Source: Terebella lapidaria | Taxonomy: Eukaryota; Annelida; Polychaeta; Terebellida; Terebellidae | Direction of reading: 5' to 3' | DNA length: 64,000 bases | NCBI GenBank assembly: GCA_949152475.1 | Contig: OX424563.1 | Span: forward strand, 2,081,001 to 2,145,000 | The notes under the pieces: generated by a model | What the model saw: the letters and a program-made list of their open reading frames with translations, nothing else | The model's database searches: none | What the model was told of the DNA's origin: nothing | Translations under genes and position numbers: made by a program | Shown: positions 20,985 to 33,032 of the stretch, one piece after another | Layout: every line of letters begins with the position of its first letter | How positions within the stretch are numbered: position 1 is the stretch's first letter

Positions 20985-23790
20985 GGTGTTTTGGTTGAAG
21001 AACTGTGTATAATTACATAGTACTGGTAATATTTCTTGGCATACAATCGTCCTTAATCGTTCATCAGGCTGGAAACGTGCGTTTAGAGCGATTGTATTTT
21101 CCGAAGGGATGTAGGTAACGGTAACAACAGGATGTAGGTAACGGTACTCGGACAAAATTTAATGATGTAGGTAACAGTTGTTGAACATGTGCTCTGGCTG
21201 AAAATTAAAAAACTGAAAATGCACTAAAACACTGAAAATCGGATGGAATTTTGATAGGCATGCTACCTCATAACCGCCAAACTAGGGATATATTTTCAAG
21301 AAGATTGGGTGCGAAATAGAAGAGTTGGCCTGTCTCACCCACAGTAAACTTCTGGTGGAATCGACAGCGGACCGGCCCCGATCGTTTTCCTATTTCGTTA
21401 TGTGTAGGCCAGAGAGACTAACTTTTTGTTCACATACTAATCACTTCGAAAATTTAAACCTTGTTACACTCTTGCCACTATTTCATGGAAATAGATCCGA
21501 TATAATGAATTCTTGACGAAATAATCCAGAAAAAAAAACTTTTCTCTTCGAAGCCAATTCGGTCCATGTAGCGCAGGTTATAAAATCGTACGGTCCAAGT
21601 ATCATATCATGCGCCTTCCTCTATATTCAATAAGGATTAAAAAGGTGACAGACGGAGTAAATGGCATTCATTTGGTGGACGAGTAGTATTAAGGCGCAGT
21701 GTATGATACTTGGGCCAATCGTACGACTCAGTGTGACTAGGCCTTAACTCTTTTTTCTAAATTAAATGAAGATTAAAAATGTACCAGACGGATTAACTAT
21801 GGTATAATGGTATATATTCAGTGGGTGAGTAGTATTGGTAGAATAACGTCCGCGGCCCAAGTATCATATCCTGCCCCTTCCTCTATATTGAATAAGGATT
21901 AAAAAGGTGACAGACGGTTTAAATGGCATTCATTTAGTGGACGAGTAGTATTACATGTAAGGCGCAGTGTATGATACTTGGGCCAGGTCGGCTACACATG
22001 CACCCTACCAAATGGCATAGAGCGTTGACCGACCTAGTTCTTTTGTTTAGGGGTCAGGTCATGTTGTTGTCAACGCTGTAGGGCTAACTTTTTGCGACAC
22101 AGGGTGAGTAAAATAATTGTTCTGTCAAATATTGACCATATTACCTGAGAATGGGGATTCGATGCAGTGTCCGAGATACCAATGTACAAGCGCGTGCTCT
22201 CCAATAATCCATATGAGTCTGATTTGTTCAGAAATAGGCCCTGGCCCACGGATTTTGCCCACAAATATGTAGTATCCGAACATTGATCACAATTTTTTCG
22301 ATACTTATGACCAATGTACAACAAACCTGTTTGAACTGGAGGTTTCAAGAACTTCAAACTTCATTCGTGATCAATATAAAGGCGCAACATCAGCTAATTA
22401 GGGTTCTAATAATTTATTATTGTATCGCTTGTGGTGTGTCAACGCTCTAAAGACATGGTCTACGCTCTAAGGCTGTCTGATCAAATTTACAAGTCTCGAT
22501 TCGCCTGCAGTAATGTGTAGTCTTTTGGTGGAATATCCAAGACAGATTCATGGAAACTTAACATATAATGCTTCGGAAAATCGTTCGCATGCATCACAAC
22601 AACCACAAGACATCCTCAATGATTGTCCATTCTTCCCGGAGAAGGTATATGTGACTTTAACCAGACAGCCTTAGAGCATAGACCATGTCTTTAGAGCGTT
22701 GACACGCCACAAGCGATACAATAATTAATTATTAGAGCCCTAAATAGATGGTGTTGCGCCTTTATATCGCTCACGAATGAAGTCTGAAATACTTGAAACC
22801 TCCAGTTCAAACAGTGTTGCTGTACATCGGTCATAAGTATCGGAAAAAAATGTGATCACTGTTTGGAACCCCCTGCATCGGACACTGCATCGAATCCCCA
22901 TTTTAAGGTAATATGGTCAATATTTGACAGAAAAATTATTTTACTCACCCTATGTCGCAAAAAGTTAGCCTCACAGCGTTGACAACAACATGACCTGACC
23001 CCTAAACAAAAGAACAAGGTCGGTCAACGCTCTATGCCATTTGGTATGGTGCATGGGCCGGTAATTCCACCTGTGAAGATTAAAAAGGTGTTAGACGGAT
23101 TGAATTTGACAGTCATTCAGTGGGTGAGTAGTATTAGTAGAGTACAATGTGCTACAGGGCAAAAGAATTTCGCGACCAGCACAAGATATTGTGCATTTGC
23201 TTGATTTTTTAGAGCAGCTTATCCGTGTTGAATACACACCAAATGTCATCTGGTCCAAATTTCTAACAATACTTTCATTCCTGGTGGATGCACAAAACAC
23301 GGAAATATGCCAAGATTTATGAGATCCCGTTTTGGGCTGAAATTGAACAATGGGGGTAGATTGCCAACTTTTCCAATTTTCGCAATAGAACATAGTTTTG
23401 CTTGTATTACCCTTGCAAAAATGTGTCAAATGCACTGTTCAATAACAAATGATTGTCTAAAATTTATCTCAATCTCGACCTGCATCGCTGAAGTCGTCGA
23501 ACCAGCTAATGTGAGAAGAAAGTAATCAGTAGTAAACCAGCGTGTATTGAATTTATCGCTCAATATAATTAACATTGTGAATAATCCGTTACCTACATCT
23601 TACCACACACGTTACCTACATCTCCTTGTTAGCGAAGTTTTCCGTTACCTACACCCCTTCGAAAAAAACAATCGCTCTAAACGCACGTTTCCAGCTTAAT
23701 AAATGAACAACGATGCTTGTATGTCAAGAACTATAACCAGTATCATGTAATTATACACAGTTCTTCAACCAAAGCCTCATAAATAATCTG
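20985..23790. mobile_element. nested foldback (outer and inner inverted repeats)
   Basis: The outer arms (about 20990-21180 and 23580-23785) are inverted copies: for instance AAGAACTGTGTATAATTACA at the left and its complement at the right end, and CTGGAAACGTGCGTTTAGAG likewise. Each outer arm holds three GATGTAGGTAAC words. The inner arms (21997-22490 and 22657-23055) are a second inverted pair starting CATGCACCMTACCAAATGGC. The right inner arm is about 100 bp shorter through an internal deletion. Between outer and inner arms are copies of a block with GATTAAAAAGGTGACAGACG (21635, 21897; a diverged one at 23078 on the right). No transposase frame is visible. Confidence 0.72.
21600..21990. 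repeat. tandem blocks, about 120-130 bp
   Basis: Three diverged copies of a block (about 21600-21715, 21745-21845 and 21850-21985) contain CTCTATATTSAATAAGGATT, a GACGG word, a GAGTAGTATT word and ATGATACTTGGGCC. They lie in the left half of the nested foldback; a single diverged relative lies at about 23075-23145 on the right. Confidence 0.7.
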
Positions 23791-24369
23791 TAATCGCCAA
23801 TAGCAATTTGAAGCGTTCTTGCCCGTGGCCATCTTGGGATGTAGGTAACTTATTTACCTACATCAGGTTTACACCCAGTGTTTATTATCCCTATTATTTT
23901 TCATTTTTTTCCATGGCCAATTCCCGGGACATTAAAAAACGATTTCGAGTTCCGAGTTTCAAGTTCCGAGTTGTTGTGACCGCGTGTTCCAAGATTTAGG
24001 TCCATATATAATAAAAGGGCGATCACTAAAGTCGAAAGTTTGGGCCTTGGAATGAGGAGCCTGGCTTGAGAAGACGATCAGAGTTGGTCAACTCCCCAAT
24101 ATTAGCTATGTGATCAATGGTCGGTAGATCAAACGTCCTTATCATCGATCACGGTCGGAAGTGTAAAAGTCATCAGCCGAAATCACCTATTTGCAATATT
24201 TTAAGTACATGTAGTTATAATCCCAAAACCACTGATGATATTGAAGATAATGTATGAACTTCGAAGCCTAACTCTGAGAAAGGTTGTGAAGTTTGGAAGA
24301 TCAGCGTCAAGAATTCCAGCCAATTGGTAGAGAATAAGGTCGAAATCGAAAAATTGCAATAACGATTTT

Positions 24370-25590
24370 TATGTATCATTCCACAGGCATCCGCCCAGGA
24401 GAGGGCGCGCGGTGGGGTGGGTATGTAAAGAAGAAGGTTTGAAACGAAAGTTGATTTCCGATACTGTGATACTGAATTCAATGTGCCGCTGTGACTAAAA
24501 TAACACGGGTAGAAACGAAATTCTTTCACAGTGTACTTCGTTTGTGTTTCCTCTACCAGGATAACACTTAATATCAACAATTGTTCACTTGTACATTGCG
24601 ATATGACCATCCAAGTGAAGGTACCATCCTGTTTCCCCGCGTCTTCTACACTCCTTCATGACACTCGCGAGTTCGAAAAAGTGACAAAAAACACAATTTC
24701 CACATTATCTCGTTGCATATACCTGTATAGGCACATGAAACAATTCCTACTGATGATTTCTGTTCATTTCTAATCAACTTTCAAAGGCATTATACCAATT
24801 TGTTGTATTTCAGCTCTTTTAGTGTCTTTCTGCTGCAGCACCAACAACAAAACAGCCCATCAGTCACATGATCATCACTGGTCACATTATCACGCCGCAG
24901 TGAATAAATAATATAGAAACAATGTTCTAACATGTCTGAAATATTTATCTGTGATATATATATCTGTAATCATTGGTACATAGATGTATCATAAAGACCC
25001 AAAACATAACCCATTTATGTTTTCCAGGTATATTAGAACATTATTTTTATATTATTTATTCACTGCAGCACCACAGGTGATCATGTGACCTCTGAAGTAT
25101 TTCGTTGTGTTATTGATAGAAATTGGGACAAATCACCTAAATTTTGACAATTCTTTCAGAAATCTGCCGGAAAGCGATTCAAATTAGGAAAACATATCCA
25201 CTGAGAATTGTTTAATGTACATGTTTCGGTATGTAGGATGAGATAACTGCTAGTAAATTTGTGATTGTCATATGTTTTTGTGCTTGCGATTGTCATAAAG
25301 GAGTGTAGAAGACGCGGGGAATGGGGGTGGTGGCATGATTTGGATGGTTGTATCCATGTGTGCAAGTGCATAATTGTTGATGTTAAGATGTTTTCTGGTA
25401 GGGGAAAGGCAAACGAAGTAAACCGTGAAAGAATTTTGTTTCTATCCGTATTATTTGATTCACAGCGGCACATTGAATTCATTATCACAGTATCAGAAAT
25501 CAACATTCGTTTCATACCTTCTTTTTTTACCCCCACGCTACCCCACGCCCTCTCCTGAGACAAATGCCTGTGTATCATTCATTTTCGCTA
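24370..25590. mobile_element. 1.2-kb palindromic foldback element
   Basis: Two arms meet near 24985. Left outer blocks such as GGCATCCGCCCAGGAGAGGG and GTAGAAGACGCGGGG-type sequence (24370-24665) reappear in reverse order and orientation at 25300-25585. Near the centre, GCAGTGAATAAATAATATAR (about 24897-24916) is matched inversely at about 25050-25070. The flanks 24139-24176 and 25651-25685 are direct repeats of each other (shared GGTCGGAARTGTAAARGTCA). The element is non-coding. Confidence 0.7.
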
Positions 25591-26043
25591 TGATTCTTTT
25601 TTAAAAAACTCTATGGCGAAATACCCACCATTTGATAAATGATCCCTATATTATCGTTCGAGGTCGGAAATGTAAAGGTCAACAGATTCAATTTTAGGTA
25701 CAGAATCTAAGGGGCAAGGGTTTGCGATCTCTGGTTGTCTCTTTTCACATGTTTCTGTGCGTTTGCGTCCACTTGCATTTAATACATAAATTCGTATATT
25801 GATAGGATGTCATTTCTTGTATTGTATCAAGTAGACACATAACCTCTTTATCTGTCAATATTATTTGCCACTTCTCCGTTTGCCACCTGTTGAGTTTTAT
25901 CGACAAAAGTTGAATATCTACTAGCATTCCGTATCGAATGCAATTACACAACATACGAACACGCCGAATTAGTTAACAATGGACGCAACATACGGGATTG
26001 GATGGACATCTGGTTAGCGTGTATATCTGCTCCACTGACATGG

Positions 26044-26051
26044 TATAAATA
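26044..26051 (+). promoter_or_regulatory. TATA box candidate
   Basis: TATAAATA lies in moderately GC-balanced sequence about 740 bases before the first recognisable exon of the EGF/vWD gene. A possible first exon would start about 30 bases downstream and could end at the GTGAGT donor at 26169. The reading frame across that donor does not join the EGF exon cleanly, so the assignment to this gene is tentative. Confidence 0.35.
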
Positions 26052-26785
26052 TCCCGAGATTCCCTCGTTTACATCAGTGCGTGCAGCTTCAGGAAGAAGA
26101 CATCAGCTGAACACATGGATGCAGTCAGACTTCTGGACAATCGTCCGCGGTGTAGAAGAGAGAACGCGGTGAGTAGATGATTTTCTTTGATCGGTGAACT
26201 TTTGAAAATTATAATACGAGGTACATCAAACTGCCTGTTTGATACCATAATCTTATATTTTTGCTGCAAATTATACATTACGTGTATGTGCTATAAGAAT
26301 TTAATTCTTGAATCTTGATATTTTATCAAATTCATTCGATTAATAACTCAATTATTATGGAGTTGACGTATTTATCGTTATTATCGTAATAAATAAAGAG
26401 AATTCCGGCAGGAAATGTGATTCCGTCAATTTACTGTCATGTTTATCGATTTTATTTTTCAGATGGAATGCTGAAACTTGGGAGGATAATCCCTACTAAT
26501 CAACCACCGTCTCTGAATGATTATGAATGATTTCTGAACGATATATATTATTTAATTCCGTTCTATGCATTTCTGTCATAATGCGTGCATGTGTTTGTGT
26601 GTTATGGGAGATACACGTTTGCATGATGATCATGATGTGCTGAGCTCGATCACGATAACATTTCAATTACATCGCGACTAACTTATTATATAATTGACTG
26701 TTCATTTATGAAAGAAATCTTATTCATTGTAACAACATGTCCATGTTGTAAGGTAGCGCTGAAATATCTCCTTTATGACTTATAG

Positions 26786-28100
26786 TGACAGACAACTGCG
26801 CCAGATGTCACGACAACGCCACCTGTGTTGACGGCCAATGCTTCTGTGCAGAAGGCTTTGTCGGGGATGGAATCAACGACTGTAAAGGTATGGGGCTGTT
26901 GCGTGGAATAATGTAAGCAGATGCCATATTCAACAATTAACCTATCGCCAAACCAGTTTGTCCGAGTCTTTTTACGTCATTCTCAACGAATTCTGCAAAA
27001 CGTTATTATTGGCCAAAGAGAAGTTTGCTGACGTAATTTGTGAAACTCGGACAACTTTTGGGGGCTTTGGCGATAGGTCAATTATTTAATGACAAAAAGA
27101 CTCACAAGTGAATATATGTAGCCTATATATGTGTGTATATGATGTAGGTCGACTGATCTATATTTTTGAATACCTTTTTGAGAGTATTTTCGAAAACGTT
27201 TTGGGAGTATCATGCATTGCAAAAGATAATCTCAAAGTAATTATTATCTATCTGGGATGCATGCCCAAAAATTACTGTACGGTAAAAATTTTATCCTTCT
27301 AAAATTGGCAGATTCACTCAGTAAAATACATTTCATTCTTTGGAAACGGGAATGAATTTGTGTATACTTTTTCTGGTAATTAAACGCATCCATCAATTTC
27401 ACCTCCAGAGGTGTCCGTGTGTCGACTACGGGGAGACCCTATTTATACAACCTATGACGACGGTACCGGGGTATTGGTGGGTGAGGGTAAGTATACCCTG
27501 ACCAAGTGTATCCATGGAAACAGTCCCTGCAGCTTCAACGTGGAAGTCAAGACAGCACAGCTGCAGAGCGCCCCCGAGAAAACCTACCCCAAGTTCATCG
27601 ACATTGGCTTCAATGGCTACGCAATTCGTTTGGAACAGGAAGGCCTGGCTTTCGTAAGTGGTGTATTTTTTTGCTGTGTTTTTTACGGTTTCTATTTTAT
27701 TCCTGCCCCCCCCCCCCCACCCCCTAAAAACCAACTTCATTCTTTAAACCCTCAGGTGGGTCGAGATGAGGTCTCCCTGCCGTTTCACTCCCCAGACAAC
27801 TCATTCCGCGTGTACCAGCCGCAAAACTCGTCCTTCACTGTGTTCGAGTCGTCCTCGGAGTGTAGTATCTCCCTGGGAATGAAAGGCGCAGGGGCGGACA
27901 CGGTCATCACCGCCGTCGTCCCGCGCGGGCTCAGCGACTGCTTAGAAGGCCTCTGTGGCGACGCGAACGGCGTGAATGATGAACTGCGTACGGCTGACGG
28001 TGTTGACGTGAGCGCGCTTCCGGACAAGTTCGCGCGAATCAGCGAGAGTTACGCCGTCGATGAAAGCTATGACTGGGCCGGGTTTTCCTGGCCTAAGTGA
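26786..28100 (+). CDS. EGF-like and vWD-domain protein, 5' end missing
   Basis: Three exons are supported: 26786-26887, 27409-27653 and 27756-28100 (TGA at 28098). All introns are GT...AG and phases match (1, then 0). Exon 1 here encodes one EGF-like module with six cysteines (NCARCHDNATCVDGQCFCAEGF...DC). The next two encode a von Willebrand factor D-type domain, from its GDPIYTTYDDG start (the family's GDPHYxTFDG) to CLEGLCGDANG (the family's GLCGNxNG) about 165 residues later. Such proteins are usually secreted or extracellular matrix components. The last intron (102 bp, with a C tract) has no in-frame stop, so unspliced RNA would also be open. No signal-peptide exon joins in phase 1: the only candidate, ATG at 26708, would need a 38-bp intron. 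A truncated or pseudogenised 5' end is possible. Confidence 0.85.
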
Positions 28101-28214
28101 ATAGAACGCCTCCGATTCCATGAGGTCCTTGGATGACGAATTTTAACAATACGGACATTAATTGATGAGCAGTGGAGTCACCAACAAAACATGTTGCAAC
28201 ACCAATTCGTGCTG

Positions 28215-28220
28215 AATAAA
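28215..28220 (+). terminator. polyadenylation signal for the EGF/vWD gene
   Basis: AATAAA, 115 bases after the stop codon; the first canonical signal downstream. Confidence 0.65.
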
Positions 28221-30734
28221 CGTAAATGATCTCTGCAATTAGGCCTTCTGATGTTGAATTTGTTTGTAATTAATATTTGTATATTGGAACTTTAGGTACC
28301 ATGATTAAATTTTTCTCGTTAGTTTCGAAGCTAACAACAACGAATAAACACATAATCGAAACACTAATATGTTATTATGCAAAGCATAGAGACGCAGCGA
28401 GTGGAAGCTTATCGTATCATGCTGGTATAGACCGATATATGCCGTTGTACATATTATAGATAATTGATATTTTACACTATGCATATGATGCTGATAGGTA
28501 GTGCTCAAATTCATATCAAGTACCACTGGCAGTCGGTTGAAGTAATACTGTCTTTTGAATCTAAATCTTCATCACCGGTATTACTAACATGCTATAGGAA
28601 GTAGAAATAAAATTACTCATGACTTCTGACATGAGGTTTGATAGGTAGGGCTATACTAGTATTAATCCACCAAAATAATCAGGTATAATTATTAGTAAAC
28701 ACAAAATAGTAAACACAAAATTGTAAATGCTGTTTAAAAAATAAATAAATAAATAAATTGTAGATTGTGTCATGATGAACTTTTTAGAACCATTGTTATT
28801 CCTGAGTCTAAAAACTTATACCTGGGGAGTAGGATTTACCCAAGACTACAGTTGTGAGATTCAATGGACGACAACAGGTGACCGATTTTCATGAGCGAAA
28901 AACAATAATCAGAGGTGTGTAATAATGAAGTATATTTTTCTGGAAAAAAAACTTTTTATCATACCCATTACATTATTTCTGAATATAATGACTAAGTAAA
29001 GGATACTTCCAGGGAACTGATCAATTTCCAGGGAGCTGAGCAATTTTCTGAGCAATTTCTGTCAATTGTGATAATCAATGATAAAAATATATCAGTAACA
29101 CAAAAGAAAAAACTGGGGTGTGTCATGATGAAACATTCCTTAAAAACGTTCTTTCATAACCAATTGCTACCAATAACTATAGAGGAATAACCAAGATCAA
29201 ATTTACCCAGAAAATTGATCTGATGCCCAATATGTACAATATTGTGGAAACAAAGCTTCCTCAATGACTATTATTAGTATTTGAAGGTGTGAAAGTGTTG
29301 TGAAATTGAGTGAAACACTGACCAGATTTCTTTATTTATCAGTATTGAACACGGTTTCATGTACAATAATACGAAAAAGGTTAGCCTCTTTGACATGGGA
29401 AGTTTATATTTTGTTCAGTATGTTCACTGTACAACTCGGTACGGATGGAATTACTCATGAAATTATCAAGTGTATTTCAGACTGGGGCTTGAACATCTCG
29501 GCTCAGGGACAACTCTGCATGGACAGCTCGGCCAAGGCTGGTTAAGTGGTTATGACATAGATACGATACGATCACTCTCAGAAAATACATTTCTTTTTCT
29601 TTCTAGACACAAACACGTCAGTAAATTTGGTTAAGGTTGAGGTTATTGACATCCTATTGTGTTTGCTATAGCCCTGATAAATCTGCTCATGACAACTTAA
29701 ACACAATATATTTTGTCGATATAGCAGAATGGAAATTCATCACATTGTATCATATTTCACATTTTTCAAGTTACATGTATTCATCATTTTTCCATTCACA
29801 TTTATCATTTTATTGAAACTTCAATATACTTCATTGATATTTGAATTGTAGATAAATAACAAAGACACGCAACATATACAGTGGATTATATCTTTCAGGC
29901 TCCAGTCCTTTGTGGATATCAAAAATTCTGGTGCATTGAACTAAATCTGCCAACTAATGTTGATACTTTATGGAAAATACCCAGACATGTTGAGGAAAAA
30001 TACCCAGACATGTACTGGTATGAATATTCAAGAAGTGAATTCATTAAGCAAGCAGAAATCTGTCATTATACCAGTTAATATTTGGAAAGAAATAATGCAA
30101 AATCTCTCGAGTAGTTTTTTTTATGCAAGCAGTAATTGAACGTGCATAGAGCAAAAAATCAATTCAACATTCAGCATTACACCTTAATTTGCGTTTGGAA
30201 CAGAAAGGGTCAAAGTGTAGGCCTACTAGGAAGTTCTAGAATTATATACGCACAAGTACGGTATAGCTTATTATTTTTCGTCATACACGAGATCTATAAC
30301 GTTCGTCTGCGCAAATATTCAAAAACCTGAAAAAAAATCTAGACCTAAGTTTTTTTTAAAGAGTATTCTGTTTACGTGAAATTACGGTACCGGGCGGCCG
30401 TTGTCATTGCGTCACGTGATGACTCCAATCTCGCAGATCCAGTCTCGTTGTTTGAATCTCATCCACAAAACGTCGATAAATGTCATCTAGTTGTCGTGTC
30501 TGGATTGAATATACTCTAAAACTGATTGAGAAACACTCGTGATACATGTGATACCATATTGCGAGATGGTGCTTTGCAGAAAATAAACTTTTCTGTGAGC
30601 GCTAAATTTGCTCCCAGATCGCTAGGGGATTCCTGCCTAAAATCAGACTTCCGGCGAACGAAGAAATTCTGTCCATAGTAGTTCACATGTCAAGTCACAA
30701 TCTCTACTTGCTGCTGCTTTGATGTTTCTCGGAC

Positions 30735-32678
30735 GGCTTGGACTAATTTGCACTCCGCGCCAGCGCGCCGCGCCGCGCGCCGCGCTAAATATGGCGCGGC
30801 GCGCTAGTTTGTTCCAGAAGGGAGGGAAGTAGGCCTAATATTTAATTTAGCCTACGTACATTGTAAAGAAATGGCTTCGATCCGCCCGCGCTGATGGAGT
30901 TCCTGTTATTGCATTAAACACCGACGACAAATTTATAGGACAATATATTCGAAGTTTAGAAGCAAGCCAAATAGTCTGCACTAAATCCAAAATTACCAAA
31001 CAAACACTCAATATGGATTTGCTCAATATGGACTTCATTCAGAATGTAGATGTTAGTGTTTTTATTTTTATTCCTTTGTTTTTTGTCATTGGTTAATCGT
31101 GATGTCATATTTATCCATCAGGCCTTTCTCGTCCTCCCTATTTGTCAAAGAAGGGCAGTGTGTCCTACTATTTTTGTAGGTTTTGAGAGCGCTAAACTTG
31201 TTTAGGCCTACCCCTAGAACTGTTTACTACTAGAATTGTTTATCACAATGCTGTAACACTGCAATTAATGCTGTTAAAACAGTGATGACATTTCTCTGAG
31301 TAACACGATAATTTTAGCACGATCACCCGTAATTGGACTGAACTACGATAATTGTGACCTATGATATCGACAATCTTCAGACAGGGGCGCGTGCAGTTTT
31401 TAGGTTACCGTACCTTTGGTCCTTTTCGGTCGCTATAGATCTATATGATGAGCTAAACACCGACTAAAATATAAAATACGTGCGCGCCGCGCCGCGCGCC
31501 GCGCGCCGCGCCGCGCACCGCGCTCGCGCGGAGTGCAAATTAGTCTAAAGGCGGTTACACACCGAAGCCGCGCGACCGTTTTACGGAACCGTTTTGTGCT
31601 GTCCGTTTTTCAACGCCGCGCAAACTATGATAGAACTCAGCTTTCCAAAGGGGAGTGTGCACATAGGTTCCGTTTTAGCGCTCCGCTTTTTAAAAAATAG
31701 AACAGTGTTCTAATTTTTACGCCTTACGTCCGAAACGCCAGCGCAATATATGAATCAAAAATGCATTTAGAGGTCAAAATATCGCTATATATGTTCATAA
31801 ATTATCTACATATGTGCAGAGATCACTGCCTGGCATGTCTGCCAGATCACGGGCTTCTTATTGTGATATATATGGACTGCAACTGCATGTACAATATCAT
31901 GCAAAGGCAATGGTCAAGTTACTTAAGAGTCTTCATAAAAATAATTGTTGCTCTTTTTGATATGTCATGCATAACCAAAGTTGTGTTTGGGGTTTCCCAT
32001 AGCTATTGCTGAATCCTATATGTAATTTGCTAATAATTGCATTATTTTTCTGGAATACAATATGACTACTAAAAATGGTCACTCAGACATCTTGGATATT
32101 AAAAACAATGCTTTTTTACAAATGAATGCTACCTTGACTCCTCATTTTATTGTACATGGAAATCCACACGAATGCCTGTCTATTTCATACATCATAATGA
32201 GAAAGACGACACAACATAGGCGCTACTTTACGGTTGCAAGTAGGCTATATATTGGGGTAAACAATGACAAACAATATAAAAATCCCATTCAACTTCGTCA
32301 AATTGCTCTTTTGAAATGCCAAAATAGTTCTGTATTTGTCTGGGTATTCTTCCAGTTTCCGCACCAGCCTATATCCACCAAGGTGGTTCAGTGGATAGAT
32401 ACAAAGGATTCATCAGGATGCACAAACCCCAAAATTGGTGTCTTCTTGTAACTCTATTGGCCTTCTCATCGTCCTTTGTTAATCAGAAAATACGTGCTGA
32501 AATTGCAGGCGGAGGACGTACATATTTCTTTACAGACATTCGTTAAGTTCTAAAAACAAACGTCAGTACTCGGTGTGTACAGAAAAAACGGTACCGCTCC
32601 TAAACTGACACGGCCGTCAAGAAACGTTAACGTCGCCGTGAGCGGTCGCGCGGCTTCGGTGTGTAACCGCCTTTAGCC
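30735..32678. mobile_element. GC-rich TIR element with 9-bp TSD (outer)
   Basis: It is flanked by TTCTCGGAC on both sides (30726-30734 and 32679-32687). The homologous position in duplication unit 2 (36027-36035) has a single TTCTCGGAC, an empty site. The inverted ends share GACTAATTTGCACTCCGCGC after a GGC tip. The interior next to both ends is made of GCGCGCC/GCGCGG simple sequence. A 9-bp duplication is typical of Mutator-like elements; an 8-bp hAT-like reading is also possible. It contains a second element (31548-32673) inserted near its right end. No transposase is visible. Confidence 0.78.
31548..32673. mobile_element. TA-flanked TIR element (inner, nested)
   Basis: It has inverted ends of about 30 bp starting AAGGCGGTTACACACCGAAG and continuing CCGCGCGACCG, with TA on both sides (31546-31547 and 32674-32675). 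It is 1126 bp long and AT-rich inside, and is inserted 3 bases from the end of the outer element's right terminus. Small open frames inside show no transposase signature. The TA target suggests a Tc1/mariner-type non-autonomous element. Confidence 0.75.
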
Positions 32679-32704
32679 TTCTCGGACACATGCAATACCA
32701 TTAG

Positions 32705-32739
32705 ACGCAGTTCGGCGCGCTTCGCGCGCCTCGCTGCGT
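32705..32739. other. 35-base perfect-arm hairpin, copy 1
   Basis: The arms ACGCAG/CTGCGT and GGCGCGC/GCGCGCC are separated by 3-base bulges and closed by a TTC loop. It lies at the end of duplication unit 1; the same hairpin ends unit 2. The strong CpG-rich stem is conserved while the flanking sequence has diverged. Confidence 0.75.
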
Positions 32740-33015
32740 TATTATCATGTTAATGGGCCTATATGTCATAGTATATGTGCCGTTGTACTGTCTATGATAT
32801 AAATACAGTGCAATGAGGCCTAGTAATAGTATACATGCAGTGCCAAAATAATATCGAGTAACACTGGCAAGCAGTTGAAAAAAAAAATGTCTGAATCAGG
32901 CTCATGGACAGTCAATGGGTGTGTGTGACACATGTAATCTATATGTGTAACAATGAAACTAAAACAAAAACTTTCATCATAACCAATTGTTGTTATTGTA
33001 TCTTGTTTTCATTGG

Positions 33016-33032
33016 CCAGCGCTTCGCGCTGG
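33016..33032. other. hairpin with TTC loop
   Basis: CCAGCGCTTCGCGCTGG is a perfect 7-bp stem closed by TTC. It has the same GC-TTC-GC centre as the hairpins at 32705, 36051 and 37389 but a different stem sequence. Confidence 0.7.
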
